64,000 nucleotides of DNA from Chlorobium sp. (GCA_005843825.1 SZXX01000030.1:46917-110916); one strand, 5' to 3'; shown: positions 17,323 through 27,158, numbered from the stretch's first letter. Notes: generated by a model from the letters alone, not told the origin. Made by a program: numbers and translations.

Positions 17323-18129
17323 TCAGACGTTTTTCGATTCAAGTGGTTTCCGGCAGAAGATCAACATTCGTGGTGAATCATTGTTCTCAAAAATGTCGCC
17401 CTGATAGTTGCCGGCTATGCTTTCTACAGAAAATCCCGCCAGCTGCAACAGGGCATAAATCTCTTCTCTGGGGTAGAGCCTTACTGACTCGCTGAAGCTG
17501 AGTCTTTCACCGATTTCTGGCGTAATGGTGATGGTTTTTGTAATCTTATCATCATTAAAGGCCCGCTGTTCAAGGATCGTAAGGTTTCCCGATGTTCGCC
17601 TGGTCTCGGAAACAAGTGTTCTCTTCAGCTGAACAGGATTGATAAGGTCGAGTACGTACCATCCGCCCTGTTTCAGCGCACTGTAAACCTTGCCGAGTAC
17701 CACCCTGTCTTCCTCTTTCACATCAAAATAGCCGAAACTGGTAAAGAGCTGCACGACAAGATCAAAGCGATCAATGTCGGGGATGTGGCGCATGTCGCAG
17801 CAGGTAAGTTCGAGCTGAAGCCGGCAGTTCAAAGCTTCTTTGCGGGCCTCTTCTAGCAGAAACGGCGAAAGGTCATTGCCTGTAACACAGTAACCGAGCC
17901 GGGCAAGTTCGTGGGCATGCCTTCCTGCTCCGCAGGCAATATCGAGTATTGCGATTGTTGCAGGATCTTTACGGTCAAGCCCTGATATGGAGAGAATTGT
18001 GCGAATGCAGCGTGCGGCTTCATCCTGATCGCGGTGGCTGTATACTTCAAGATAGAGAGGGTGGTTAAACCACGATTCAAACCATTGAAGTGACTGGGTG
18101 GCTCCTGAACCATCGGGACTCTCTGCCAT
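17323..18129 (-). CDS. Class I SAM-dependent methyltransferase
   Basis: The Rossmann methyltransferase core is evident: motif I ILDIACGAGRHAHELARLGY near residue 63 (E/DxGxGxG form), acidic loop VTGNDLSPFLLEEA, motif for residue binding TCCDMRHIPDIDRFDLVVQLFTSFGYF, and a post-core segment ALKQGGWYVLDLINPVQLK. It belongs to the broad methyltransferase type-11/25 group; the substrate is not predictable. It lies downstream of the DUF4295-like gene on the same strand, with a stable hairpin between them, so separate transcription is likely. Confidence 0.85.
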   Translation of the reverse strand: MAESPDGSGATQSLQWFESWFNHPLYLEVYSHRDQDEAARCIRTILSISGLDRKDPATIAILDIACGAGRHAHELARLGYCVTGNDLSPFLLEEARKEALNCRLQLELTCCDMRHIPDIDRFDLVVQLFTSFGYFDVKEEDRVVLGKVYSALKQGGWYVLDLINPVQLKRTLVSETRRTSGNLTILEQRAFNDDKITKTITITPEIGERLSFSESVRLYPREEIYALLQLAGFSVESIAGNYQGDIFENNDSPRMLIFCRKPLESKNV

Positions 18130-18167
18130 GTTCTTGTGAGAAAAAGGAGTGATAAAGAAGGGGGGAA

Positions 18168-18193
18168 TTCAGGGCATTGCATAATGCCCTGAA
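18168..18193 (-). terminator. Perfect 11-bp hairpin after the DUF4295-like gene
   Basis: TTCAGGGCATT-GCAT-AATGCCCTGAA is a perfect inverted repeat with a four-base loop. On the minus strand it follows the stop of the 18212-18406 gene. The run after it (AATTCCCCCCTTCTTT) is only partly T-rich, so a terminator is likely but not textbook. Confidence 0.6.
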
Positions 18194-18211
18194 GAAGCAT
18201 CCGTGCGGTAC

Positions 18212-18406
18212 TTATTTCGCGTAATCAGCAATTGCTTTTGCAAGAATAACCTGATCATTTTCGCCGTTTGGAATGCGGACGTTTTTCTCGATGAATTTCC
18301 ATGCATTGGTTTTCTCTGATTTAACAGAAAAGATCACTTTTGCACATTTGAAATCACTGGAACCTGATTTTTTGCCTTTATCTGCAAACGTTTGTTTCTT
18401 TGCCAT
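18212..18406 (-). CDS. Small basic protein, DUF4295-like (possible ribosomal protein bL38)
   Basis: This 64-residue Lys-rich protein (MAKKQTFADKGKK at the start; CAKVIFSVKSEKTNAWKF in the middle; AKAIADYAK at the end) resembles the Bacteroidota DUF4295 family, whose core reads roughly KVIxxVKSxKTxAxxF. From memory, the novel protein bL38 in the Flavobacterium johnsoniae ribosome belongs to this family; I could not verify that here. A strong isolated hairpin follows it. No Shine-Dalgarno sequence is visible. It is too regular in composition and motif to be a chance ORF, and no overlapping alternative gene exists. Confidence 0.65.
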   Translation of the reverse strand: MAKKQTFADKGKKSGSSDFKCAKVIFSVKSEKTNAWKFIEKNVRIPNGENDQVILAKAIADYAK

Positions 18407-18522
18407 GACTCGTGAAGTAGTTCTTTTGGTTAAGCCGCAGTACTATTGTTTTGTACTCAAAATGAACATGAAAGTAATAAAAATATATCCGATAACCAAG
18501 AGATCCCATTATGGAATTACTT

Positions 18523-19851
18523 CTAGAGAGAGCCTGATTCATGAAGTTTTCCCTTATGGAAGATTGCATTTGACCTGCCTTTCAGAGATCGGTTGAAAAA
18601 GGGCGTATTTGATGATTTGGATTTCAGGGACTCCGGGGTGACTATCCACCGGGTGTCAGGATTGATGACGGTGAAATTAGCCTGCTCTCCCTTTTTGAAC
18701 AGTATCGGCTTGAGGTTAAGTATTTTTCGCGGGTTGACCGACAGCAGTTCAATAGCCCGGGAGAGGGTAATCACCTTTTTATCCACCAGTTCGGTTATGG
18801 TAAGGGCAAGTGAGGTTTCAAGCCCGATAATGCCGAATGATACCTGATCCAGAGGGCACTCTTTTTCGTGTGATGCATGTGGCGCATGGTCTGTAGCTAT
18901 GGCATCAATGGTCCCGTCACGAAGTCCATCCAGGATGGCATTTCGGTTTTCAACGGAGGAGAGCGGCGGCTTCATGATATAATTACCCTTCCGGTCGGCA
19001 TTGAACAGATCTTCATCACTGAGGGTGAAGTGGTGCGGGGTTACCTCACAGGTAACCTGAAGTCCATCCTTTTTTGCTTTACGGACAAGGTCAAGTGCTG
19101 CTTTTGTGCTGATATGGGCAACATGGTATCGCGGCCTTTTGAGAGGGTCATGCAGCTTGTGCTCTTCGAGGTAGTGCATCAGCAGCAGATCCCGGCTGAG
19201 CGTTATCGCTTCAGAGACATCGGGAATGCCTTTCAGACCGAGTTTGGTCGAAAAGAGCCCTTCATTCATGACGGCTTTTTCAGTAAGCGACTTTTCTTCG
19301 CAGTGCTGAATGATGAGCAGATCAAAGTTTGAGGCATACTCAAAGGCTAAGCGCATGATCTGGCTGTTCTGAATGGCTGAGCCGTCATCCGACACGGCAG
19401 TCACTCCGTAAGAGCGGAACTTTCCAAAGGGGGCAAGGTGTTCGCCTTTGCTGCCTTCTGTCATTGCTCCTATCACTTCGAGATCTACCGGAAGTGTGGC
19501 GGAGTGATGGCGGATATAGGCTACACCAAGGGGGTTATCGATGACCGGTTTGGTATTGGGCATAAGGGCAACACCGGTGAATCCGCCTGCTGCGGCTGCA
19601 TTTGAACCGCTTTCAAGGGTTTCCTTATACTCCTGACCTGGTTCCCTGAAATGGCAGTGCATATCGAAAAGCCCGGGAGCGATTATCTGGCCGTTCAGAT
19701 CAATAATCCGGTCTTCCGGTGAGGCTGTTATAACTTCATTACCGGATACGACCTCTTCGATGATGCCGTCGTCAGCCACTTTTATGGAACCTGCAGTATC
19801 GAGATGTTCAAGAGGATTGAGAAGACGTCCATTCTGAAAGATAAAGCTCAT
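18523..19851 (-). CDS. pyrC: Dihydroorotase
   Basis: Catalyses reversible cyclisation of N-carbamoyl-aspartate to dihydroorotate in pyrimidine synthesis. This is the type I (about 440 aa) form. Metal ligands are seen in LFDMHCHFREPGQ (HxH near residue 62), and substrate residues in MPNTKPVID. A further site lies at VIGAMTEGSKG, where a carboxylated Lys is expected nearby. Histidines appear in LIIQHCEE and YHVAHISTK, and the catalytic Asp in AIATDHAPH. Length is full. It is 21 nt downstream of the FAH-family gene on the same strand. A perfect palindrome TATAACGTTATA (19866-19877) spans that junction and might be a regulatory site. Confidence 0.94.
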   Translation of the reverse strand: MSFIFQNGRLLNPLEHLDTAGSIKVADDGIIEEVVSGNEVITASPEDRIIDLNGQIIAPGLFDMHCHFREPGQEYKETLESGSNAAAAGGFTGVALMPNTKPVIDNPLGVAYIRHHSATLPVDLEVIGAMTEGSKGEHLAPFGKFRSYGVTAVSDDGSAIQNSQIMRLAFEYASNFDLLIIQHCEEKSLTEKAVMNEGLFSTKLGLKGIPDVSEAITLSRDLLLMHYLEEHKLHDPLKRPRYHVAHISTKAALDLVRKAKKDGLQVTCEVTPHHFTLSDEDLFNADRKGNYIMKPPLSSVENRNAILDGLRDGTIDAIATDHAPHASHEKECPLDQVSFGIIGLETSLALTITELVDKKVITLSRAIELLSVNPRKILNLKPILFKKGEQANFTVINPDTRWIVTPESLKSKSSNTPFFNRSLKGRSNAIFHKGKLHESGSL

Positions 19852-19872
19852 GGTGCTGAAATAATTATAACG

Positions 19873-20592
19873 TTATATAACTCGTGCTTGAAGGCTTACA
19901 AGCTCCCTCGGACTTTGATCTCCATTTCCATGCATTGAAAGCATGGCTTTCAGAGTATCTCCGGGTGAAACTTTGCCCACACCAGCGGGTGTTCCTGTAA
20001 ATATAAGGTCACCGCGACGTAATCCGTAAAGATACGACAAATAATGAATAAGCATGGCCGGGCTATGGAGCATTTCCGTAACCAGCCCCTGTTGAACCCG
20101 TCTGCCGTTCAGCTCAAGCGATATTTCAATATTCTCGGGAAAGAGGGCATCATTAAAAGGAATAATATCGGAGATCAAGGCGCTTTTTCTGAATCCTTTG
20201 CTTTTAAGCCATGGGTTTCCTGATTTTTTTGCTGCAAGCTGAACATCGCGGAGTGTCATGTCGAGACCGGCACCAAAGCCGCCAATGTATTGTGGTGCCT
20301 CTTCAATAGAGCATCCATCGCTTGATTTTCCGACCAGGAGAACAATTTCAGACTCATAGTGCATTGTATTGGATAGGGGATGACCTTCAAACCCGGGCAT
20401 GGTTATCACTCCTTCAGTTTCAAGGGCCGTCGGTGGTTTCATGAAAATAATCGGCTCATTGTCATGTTCCTCACCAGCTTTTGAGGCAGTTCCCTCAAGC
20501 AGCTGCATTTCCCGGGCATGTTCAGAGTAGTTTTTTCCAACACAATAAATAGCGCCGGGCGCAATAGTTCTGCGATCAAGAAGGGTTTCCAT
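19873..20592 (-). CDS. Fumarylacetoacetate hydrolase-family protein
   Basis: A 239-residue FAH-fold enzyme: IYCVGKNYSEHAREM at the N-terminus of the fold, EPIIFMKPPTALE, the metal-binding HYESEIVLLVGK (ExE), GFGAGLDMTLRDVQ and GDLIFTGTPAGVG. The family includes acylpyruvases, oxaloacetate tautomerases/decarboxylases and isomerases of aromatic catabolism. For a stand-alone bacterial copy, oxaloacetate or acylpyruvate handling is most likely. The track start (TTG 20640) precedes the ATG at 20592. I chose the ATG because nothing supports the extension, although the upstream triplets KIIKY are conserved in the degenerate copy at 23790-23918. It lies upstream of pyrC in the same direction. Confidence 0.85.
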   Translation of the reverse strand: METLLDRRTIAPGAIYCVGKNYSEHAREMQLLEGTASKAGEEHDNEPIIFMKPPTALETEGVITMPGFEGHPLSNTMHYESEIVLLVGKSSDGCSIEEAPQYIGGFGAGLDMTLRDVQLAAKKSGNPWLKSKGFRKSALISDIIPFNDALFPENIEISLELNGRRVQQGLVTEMLHSPAMLIHYLSYLYGLRRGDLIFTGTPAGVGKVSPGDTLKAMLSMHGNGDQSPRELVSLQARVI

Positions 20593-20689
20593 ATCGTATT
20601 TTATTATTTTAGCTTGACGTAATGTACTGCATCTGTTCAAAATTGTTTGAGGAGAAATTTGTATATCATCTCACACACATACCCCTTTT

Positions 20690-23689
20690 ATGAGTAAAAG
20701 AAGAGCTCCTCTCGATGATTTTTCTGAATTGCGGTCAAAGGTTGAAAAGCTCCTTGAGAAAAATCACATAAATAGCCCGAATCTCTCCTCTTCATCCCTG
20801 GAAATGCTTCAGCTGCAGCAAGCGTTGGAAGTTCATCAGATGGAGATAGAAATACTCAAGAAGGAACTCGTTCAGACGAAAGATGAACTGGAAAAAAGCC
20901 GTCAGCGATTCATTGTTGATATAGCCGATCTGAAAAATGCCGGGGAAACAACCAACAAAGCCAAGGATCTCAATAAAACCATTATCGACAGTATTCCCGG
21001 TCCTTTTTATATAATCGACACAAAGGGTTTCTATGCCGGCTGGAATGCTTATGATCGTGATGTAATTGCCGGTAAACCCGAAAGCGAGATGGCGACTATG
21101 CAGGTTATTGAGACTGCACATCCCGAAGATCGGGCACTCATTCAGGAAAAGGTTGCAAGTGTATTCGAGCATGGTATTGATGAAAGTGTGGAAGGAAGGA
21201 TACTTCTTCGAGGCGGTCCGGAATTTCGCTGGTTTGTAATGAACGCGAGAAGAGTAATAATTGATGGTAATCCCTTTCTGATAGGTATAGGTACAGACAT
21301 CACTACCCGTAAAAAAATTGAAGATGTACTGCTGTTTCTGTCACATACGAGCTACGTTTCGCAGGATGAACCATTTTTTAATACTCTTGCCCGTTACCTT
21401 GCCGAGTGCCTCGACTTGGACTATGCCTGCATTAACCTTCTTGAAGGAGACGGGTTGAAAGCAAGAACACTTGCCTTCTGGTGTGACGACCATTTCGGAG
21501 AAAATGAGGAATACATTCTGAAAGACACTCCCTGTGGTGATGTCGTCAGAGAGGATATTTGCTGTTTTCCTGCAGATGTCAGTCAAACTTTTCCTCAAGA
21601 TCAGTTACTTAAGGACCTGCAAGCTCAAAGTTATGTCGGAGTCACTCTCAGGGATCACTCCGGTAACCCGATCGGTCTGATTGCCGTCATCGGACGACGT
21701 CCGATAGTCGATCAAAAAATGGCTGAGGCTATTCTGAAAATGGTTTCAGTCCGTGCTGCCGGGGAACTTGAAAGATTATTGAGCGAAGAGGCTTTACGGG
21801 AAAGTGAGAAAAAATACCGGGAGCTATTTGAAAGAGTCCCGATTGGACTTTACAAGATCACATTGGACGGAAAAATAATAAGTGCAAACCAGGGTTGTCT
21901 CGATCTAAGCAGATGCCCAGCATCAGAAATAAACGCATGGTTTGAACAGGATACAACGAAATTCTATGTTCACCCGGAAGACAGCGTGCGATTGAGGGAA
22001 CTTATCCTCAAACATGGTTATGTCAATAATTTTGAAGCTGAATTCCTCCGTATGGACGGCACCATTGCCTGGCTCAGCAATACTGCAAAATTTGTGCGAG
22101 GTGAAAATGGAGACCCCGATTTTATCGCCGGTTCATTAATCGATGTTACCAAACGCAAACAGGCCGAGGATGAACTGAAAAAGCTGAGTGTCGCCATAAC
22201 GCAGAGCCCGGCAGTTGTTCTCATTACTGATCCTGAAGGAAATATCGAATACGTGAACCCTGCTTTTTCGATGATGACTGGGTACAGCATCGAAGAGGTT
22301 AAAGGAAAGAATCCCAGTATTCTTCAATCAGGTCTGATGCCGCAGGATGTGCATAAAAATCTCTGGGATACCATTCTTTCTGGTGATATCTGGCATGGCG
22401 AAATGCACAACAGAAAGAAAAACGGAAATCACTACTGGACACAGGCGGTCGTTTCGCCCATTAGGGATGAACAGGGAAAGATCACCAATTTTGTCGCCGT
22501 CAATGAAGATATTTCTGAAAAGAAAATTCTGTGGAACGATCTTGTCGAAGCCAAAGAAAAAGCAGAGGAGAGCGACAGGCTGAAAAGTGCGTTTCTTGCA
22601 AATATCAGCCATGAAATACGGACCCCGATGAACGGCATTCTAGGGTTTTCAGAACTGCTTAAGGACGCCAATCTTTCTGGGGAGGAACAGCGGGAATATA
22701 TCGACCTCATCCAGCAGAGCGGTGAACGCATGCTCAACCTCATCAATGATCTCATCGATATTTCCCGTATTGATGCCAAGGAGATTGCACTGCATATATC
22801 CGAGATACCTGTCAACAGAATTATGTATGATCTTTATGCTTTTTTCAAGCCTGCGGCTGAAATAAAAGGGTTGTGCCTCAACTACAGCGATGGACTGCCT
22901 GACAGCGAAAGCTTCATAGAAACTGACGGAAAAAAACTTGAACAGATACTGACAAACCTTGTCCACAATGCTATAAAATTCACCGATGAGGGGCGCATAC
23001 ATATCGGCTATGAGAGAAAAGACGATATGCTGGAATTTTTTGTGTCAGATTCAGGCATCGGTATTCCGCAGGCAATGAAAGAGAGTGTTTTCGACCGTTT
23101 CAGGCAGGTGAACAGCTCTCTCTCCCGTAATCATGAAGGGGCAGGCCTCGGTCTGAGCATTTCGAAAGGATTTGTTGAACTGCTCGGAGGCAGGATATGG
23201 GTTGAATCGGCGCATGGCGGGGGAGCCAGATTCATGTTTACGCTTCCATACAATTCTTCTGGATCGGACAAAAAGCTCCAGCCTGATGCTGATCCTGCGA
23301 TACCGCAATCTCCAGTATCGGAGCCCGGGCTGACAATCCTGATAGCTGAAGATGATGAGATAAGCTGCATCCTCCTGAAAATATTCCTTAAAACGGACAA
23401 CGTCACGCTCCTCTCTGCGGGCAACGGAAAGGAAGCGGTCGAAATGGTAGCGCTCCATCCGGAAATTGATATCGTATTTATGGACATCAAAATGCCGGTA
23501 ATGAACGGCTATGATGCGACTATACTGATCAAGCAGATGCGTCCGGAATTGCCAGTTATTATTCAGACAGCTTTCGCCTCGGCAGATGAAAGGAACAAAG
23601 CCGGAGAAGCCGGCTGTGATGGGTTCATATCAAAGCCGGTCAAGAAAAATGAGATTCTTGCACTTATACAATCTCAGCTGAAGCGCTAG
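20690..23689 (+). CDS. Hybrid sensor histidine kinase (PAS-GAF-PAS-PAS-HisKA-HATPase-REC)
   Basis: A 999-residue soluble kinase with no transmembrane segment. After a coiled coil (about 35-95) come PAS (95-210), GAF (215-365), PAS (370-490) and a third PAS (500-620, with NIEYVNPAFSMMTGYS). HisKA follows with FLANISHEIRTPMNG (phospho-His near 640), then HATPase_c with N-box NLVHNAIKFT, G1 DSGIGIP and G2 GAGLGLSISKG. The C-terminal receiver has IAEDDE, VFMDIKMP (phospho-Asp near 930) and SKPVKK. The C-terminal REC implies a phosphorelay to an unlinked partner. Cysteines in the GAF part might bind a ligand, but no chromophore motif is certain. It lies between direct repeats of the FAH gene 5' end, suggesting insertion, and is a paralog of the three kinases at 36.8-46.3 kb. 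Confidence 0.93.
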   Translation: MSKRRAPLDDFSELRSKVEKLLEKNHINSPNLSSSSLEMLQLQQALEVHQMEIEILKKELVQTKDELEKSRQRFIVDIADLKNAGETTNKAKDLNKTIIDSIPGPFYIIDTKGFYAGWNAYDRDVIAGKPESEMATMQVIETAHPEDRALIQEKVASVFEHGIDESVEGRILLRGGPEFRWFVMNARRVIIDGNPFLIGIGTDITTRKKIEDVLLFLSHTSYVSQDEPFFNTLARYLAECLDLDYACINLLEGDGLKARTLAFWCDDHFGENEEYILKDTPCGDVVREDICCFPADVSQTFPQDQLLKDLQAQSYVGVTLRDHSGNPIGLIAVIGRRPIVDQKMAEAILKMVSVRAAGELERLLSEEALRESEKKYRELFERVPIGLYKITLDGKIISANQGCLDLSRCPASEINAWFEQDTTKFYVHPEDSVRLRELILKHGYVNNFEAEFLRMDGTIAWLSNTAKFVRGENGDPDFIAGSLIDVTKRKQAEDELKKLSVAITQSPAVVLITDPEGNIEYVNPAFSMMTGYSIEEVKGKNPSILQSGLMPQDVHKNLWDTILSGDIWHGEMHNRKKNGNHYWTQAVVSPIRDEQGKITNFVAVNEDISEKKILWNDLVEAKEKAEESDRLKSAFLANISHEIRTPMNGILGFSELLKDANLSGEEQREYIDLIQQSGERMLNLINDLIDISRIDAKEIALHISEIPVNRIMYDLYAFFKPAAEIKGLCLNYSDGLPDSESFIETDGKKLEQILTNLVHNAIKFTDEGRIHIGYERKDDMLEFFVSDSGIGIPQAMKESVFDRFRQVNSSLSRNHEGAGLGLSISKGFVELLGGRIWVESAHGGGARFMFTLPYNSSGSDKKLQPDADPAIPQSPVSEPGLTILIAEDDEISCILLKIFLKTDNVTLLSAGNGKEAVEMVALHPEIDIVFMDIKMPVMNGYDATILIKQMRPELPVIIQTAFASADERNKAGEAGCDGFISKPVKKNEILALIQSQLKR

Positions 23690-23789
23690 ATCTTCCGGCA
23701 TGTGAAGAGGTTGTTACTCTCACCTTTTCTATCCAGCATGGTTCTCAAGTTTCCTCGCTTCAGTTTGCGGGCCTTTAGCCGTTTATCGG

Positions 23790-23918
23790 CACAATAAATG
23801 GCTCCTGGAGCAATAGTTCCGGGTTCAAGAGGGGTTTCGGCGTTGTATTTTATTATTTTACGGTAAAGCGGATCATAGTCATGCCGTGTATCTGCTCAAT
23901 ATTCTTTGAGGGGGCAAT
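23790..23918 (-). pseudogene. Degenerate copy of the FAH-family gene 5' end and upstream DNA
   Basis: The segment aligns base by base with 20540-20661, which covers the first codons of the FAH-family gene and its upstream region. The shared stretches include CACAATAAAT, GCAATAGTTC, TCAAGA-GGGTTTC, GTATTTTATTATTTTA, and TCTG-TCAA-ATT-TTTGAGG. Translated on the minus strand it reads AETPLEPGTIAPGAIYC against METLLDRRTIAPGAIYC. The start ATG has become GCC, and after IYC the similarity ends in unrelated sequence. It is therefore not a working gene. It may still carry promoter elements for the folate gene that starts at 23927. Confidence 0.75.
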
Positions 23919-23926
23919 CTACAGGA

Positions 23927-24562
23927 ATGATGAGGGACGCAGAGAGTAAACCCAAGTCGGGTGCAGTGGCGCGGGATGCCGGCGTTGCTGATAAAAAAGC
24001 AGCTCTCAGGGTCAGGATGCTGGCCTTGAGGCGTTCGATTTCCGAAAGTCTGCGCACTGAAATGAGTATGGCTATTGCCGGGAATGTTTGTGGGTTACCC
24101 GAAATTATTGATGCTCGACATATTCATCTCTACCTAGCCATTCGCGCTTCTGGCGAAGTGGATACTGCAGCCATTATTGATCGGCTTTCAACTATGGGTA
24201 AAGAGCTTGCGGTTCCGGTTGTCATGAATGGTCATCTCGTTTCGGCTGCTTTTCAAAAAGGTGATCCTGTTCTGCCTGCACAATTTGGCCAGCCAGAACC
24301 TGAGGATGTGTCGGTTGTCGATGAATCACTCATTGATGTTGTGCTGATACCTCTCCTTGCTTTTGATGCAAAAGGTTATCGTCTCGGATATGGCAAAGGG
24401 TTGTATGACTCTTTTTTGCATCGTCTTACAGTGAAGGGGAGGAGGGTTAGGCTTATCGGTCTTGCATTCAGCCGGCAGATGGTTGATCAGGTTCCTGCCG
24501 ACCAATGGGATGCCGGCCTTGATACTGTTGTTCATGAACATGGAATTATTCGGTTTTCCTGA
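23927..24562 (+). CDS. 5-formyltetrahydrofolate cyclo-ligase
   Basis: Converts 5-formyl-THF to 5,10-methenyl-THF with ATP. Seen are KAALRVRMLALRRSIS near the N-terminus, IHLYLAIRASGEVDT (substrate region), VPVVMNGHL, and the C-terminal signature LLAFDAKGYRLGYGKGLYDSFL, which matches the family's GxRxGxGxGYYD loop. The product is 211 residues, in the normal range. The track start is a TTG at 23906; I prefer ATG 23927 (or 23930) because GAGGGGG lies about 12 nt before it. It begins right after the degenerate FAH copy and is followed 18 nt later by ppk1, so it probably leads that operon. Confidence 0.9.
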   Translation: MMRDAESKPKSGAVARDAGVADKKAALRVRMLALRRSISESLRTEMSMAIAGNVCGLPEIIDARHIHLYLAIRASGEVDTAAIIDRLSTMGKELAVPVVMNGHLVSAAFQKGDPVLPAQFGQPEPEDVSVVDESLIDVVLIPLLAFDAKGYRLGYGKGLYDSFLHRLTVKGRRVRLIGLAFSRQMVDQVPADQWDAGLDTVVHEHGIIRFS

Positions 24563-24580
24563 ATATTTTTGTAATCGCAT

Positions 24581-26716
24581 ATGCTGACATTGTCAGAAAA
24601 AAAAGGAAAGATATTGGCGCCTGCACCGGAGATAAATTTTTTTGATCCCTCCCTGTATGTCAACAGGGAGTTGAGCTGGATTAATTTCAACCAGCGGGTG
24701 CTTGAAGAGGCGCTGAGTCCCGACGCGCACCCGCTTCTGGAACGGGTGAAGTTTATCTCGATTTTCAGCTCAAACCTTGATGAATACTTTATGATCAGGG
24801 TTGCGGGTATCGAAGATCAGTATGAGGCCGGTATTCAGGATCGAACAATCGATGGTCTTACTCCTGCTGAACAGCTCGAAAAGATCCGCACGATGGTTTT
24901 GCAGCAGCTCTCCGAGCGTTATGAGTGCTTTTATCACGACCTTTTGCCTGCCTTGAAAAAGGAGGGTATTGAGTTGCTTACGGTAGCTGAACTTTCACCA
25001 GTGAAGCAGCGGGCGTTGAGTCATTTTTTCCGGAAGGAGATCTATCCGGTGCTTACTCCGCTTGCATTCGATACTGGTCATCCGTTTCCTTTCATGTCGA
25101 ATCTGTCGTTGAACCTCGCCATTGAACTGGAAGATGAGGAGAACGGCTCGCTCAAGTTTGCCCGCGTGAAGGTTCCTAGCATTCTTCCGCGTCTTTTGCG
25201 GCTCAACGATATAAAAGGTTTTAATGATGATGACGGTATAATCCGCTTTATCTGGCTTGAAGATCTCATTGAAAACAATCTCTCGCATCTTTTTCCGAAG
25301 ATGAGGATTACCAGGTCGCATCTCTTCCGATTGATTCGTGATGCTGATATTGAGATTGAGGAAGATGAAGCAGGCGATCTTTTAAAAACCATTGAGCAGG
25401 GGCTCCGGTCACGCCGTTACGGCAAAGTTGTGCGCCTTGACATTACGCCTGCAATGCCTCAGTCGGTGAGAAAACTGCTCATGAAAAATCTTGAAGTTGC
25501 CAAAAGAAACGTTTATGAAATAGATGGAGCCCTTGGGCTCAGCTGTCTTATTGATCTTTTGAAAATAGAACGGCCGAACCTGAAGGATGAGCAATTTGTT
25601 CCGAAAAACCTGATTGAAGAACAGTTCAGTGGTGATATTTTCGGCGCTATAAGGTCTAAAGATCAGCTGCTCTACCATCCCTATGACTCGTTTCAGCCTG
25701 TCGTTGATTTTATAAACCAGGCCGCAGCAGATCCTGATGTCCTTTCAATAAAACAGACACTCTACCGTGTCGGCAGCAATTCGCCGATTGTACAGGCTTT
25801 GATGAATGCTGCTGAAAGGGGCAAACAGGTAGCGGTTCTGGTGGAGCTCAAGGCGCGATTTGACGAAGAGAACAATATTGTCTGGGCGCGTGCTCTAGAG
25901 GATGTAGGGGTGCATGTGGCTTATGGCCTTCCAGGTCTTAAAACTCATGCGAAGCTGACCTTAGTTGTTCGTCGTGAACAAAAAAAACTGAAGCGCTATC
26001 TGCATCTTGGAACCGGTAATTACAACCCGGCTACAGGGAAAATCTATACTGATTATAGTCTGTTCACGCTCAATGAAGGGCTTGCCAACGAAGTCGCTGA
26101 ACTGTTCAATGCGTTGACCGGGTATTCAAAGCATACCGGATATAAAAAACTTCTTGTTTCGCCTATCAACACCCGAAAGCGTCTTATTGAGATGATTGAT
26201 CGCGAAGTTGAGTGGTGCATAAAGGAAGGAAAGGGTAGAATAATCATGAAAATGAATGCCCTTGTGGATGCAAGTACCATCCGGGCACTCTACAGGGCTT
26301 CCTGTGAAGGTGTTGCCATAGACCTTATCGTTCGTGGTATTTGCTGTCTGAAACCTGGAATTCCCGGGATAAGCGATAATATCCGGGTTATCAGCATCAT
26401 TGGCCGTTTTCTTGAACACAGCCGGGCATACTACTTTCATAACGGAGGAAAAGAGGAACTCTATCTCGGCAGCGCCGATATCATGCCAAGAAACCTCGAT
26501 GACCGGGTGGAAACCCTTTTTCCCGTTTTCAATAAATCGCTTATCCAGGTTGTCAAATCGGATCTTGATCTTATTTTAAGCGATAATGTCAAAGCATGGG
26601 AGATGAACCCTTATGGCTTATATGCAAAGATTGCTGATGGCGAACCGAAAGTTAACAGTCAGGCTCTCTTTTTAACACGGGCACTCTTTAAAAGGAATTA
26701 TGTAAATTCAAAGTAA
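24581..26716 (+). CDS. ppk1: Polyphosphate kinase 1
   Basis: Synthesises inorganic polyphosphate from ATP. The 711-residue protein has the N domain ([19 protein letters not shown]), head domain, and both catalytic phospholipase-D-like C domains. The phospho-accepting His is in [18 protein letters not shown] (about residue 455), and the second essential His is in [14 protein letters not shown] (about 612). The ATP-contact segment [16 protein letters not shown] and [15 protein letters not shown] are also present. It follows the folate cyclo-ligase gene by 18 nt and precedes rpiB by 7 nt, giving a probable operon with rpiB and the CBS protein. Confidence 0.96.
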   Translation: MLTLSEKKGKILAPAPEINFFDPSLYVNRELSWINFNQRVLEEALSPDAHPLLERVKFISIFSSNLDEYFMIRVAGIEDQYEAGIQDRTIDGLTPAEQLEKIRTMVLQQLSERYECFYHDLLPALKKEGIELLTVAELSPVKQRALSHFFRKEIYPVLTPLAFDTGHPFPFMSNLSLNLAIELEDEENGSLKFARVKVPSILPRLLRLNDIKGFNDDDGIIRFIWLEDLIENNLSHLFPKMRITRSHLFRLIRDADIEIEEDEAGDLLKTIEQGLRSRRYGKVVRLDITPAMPQSVRKLLMKNLEVAKRNVYEIDGALGLSCLIDLLKIERPNLKDEQFVPKNLIEEQFSGDIFGAIRSKDQLLYHPYDSFQPVVDFINQAAADPDVLSIKQTLYRVGSNSPIVQALMNAAERGKQVAVLVELKARFDEENNIVWARALEDVGVHVAYGLPGLKTHAKLTLVVRREQKKLKRYLHLGTGNYNPATGKIYTDYSLFTLNEGLANEVAELFNALTGYSKHTGYKKLLVSPINTRKRLIEMIDREVEWCIKEGKGRIIMKMNALVDASTIRALYRASCEGVAIDLIVRGICCLKPGIPGISDNIRVISIIGRFLEHSRAYYFHNGGKEELYLGSADIMPRNLDDRVETLFPVFNKSLIQVVKSDLDLILSDNVKAWEMNPYGLYAKIADGEPKVNSQALFLTRALFKRNYVNSK

Positions 26717-26723
26717 ACAAACT

Positions 26724-27158
26724 ATGAAAATTGCTGTTGGTAGTGATCATGCAGGGGTTGAATTAAAGAAAACTGTTATTGCCTGGCTTGAGCGTAATGG
26801 TCATGAAAGTAAAGATATGGGGCCCTATAATGAGGATTCGGTTGATTATCCCGATTATGCGCGTAAAGTTGCCATAGCGGTCGCTGATGGGCTTTATGAT
26901 CAAGGTGTTCTGCTCTGTGGAACCGGTATCGGGGTTTCAATTGCAGCAAACAAGGTTAAAGGTATTCGTGCTGCGCTTTGCTGCAACCCGGAATTTGCAA
27001 CACTTGCCCGGCAGCATAATAATGCCAATATTATCTGTTTATCGGCACGCTTCAGCGATAAAGAGGCTATTGAAAAAAGTCTTCATAATTGGTTTTCGAC
27101 TGATTTTGAAGGCGGCAGGCATGAACGGAGAGTGAATAAAATCGAACCATGTTGCTGA
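26724..27158 (+). CDS. rpiB: Ribose-5-phosphate isomerase B
   Basis: Interconverts ribose-5-phosphate and ribulose-5-phosphate in the pentose-phosphate/Calvin-type interconversions. The 144-residue LacAB/RpiB fold starts MKIAVGSDHAGVELK and contains the catalytic Cys in LCGTGIGVSIAANK, the His in RQHNNANIICLSAR, and DYPDYARKVA. It sits 7 nt after ppk1 and overlaps the CBS gene by 10 nt. Confidence 0.95.
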   Translation: MKIAVGSDHAGVELKKTVIAWLERNGHESKDMGPYNEDSVDYPDYARKVAIAVADGLYDQGVLLCGTGIGVSIAANKVKGIRAALCCNPEFATLARQHNNANIICLSARFSDKEAIEKSLHNWFSTDFEGGRHERRVNKIEPCC

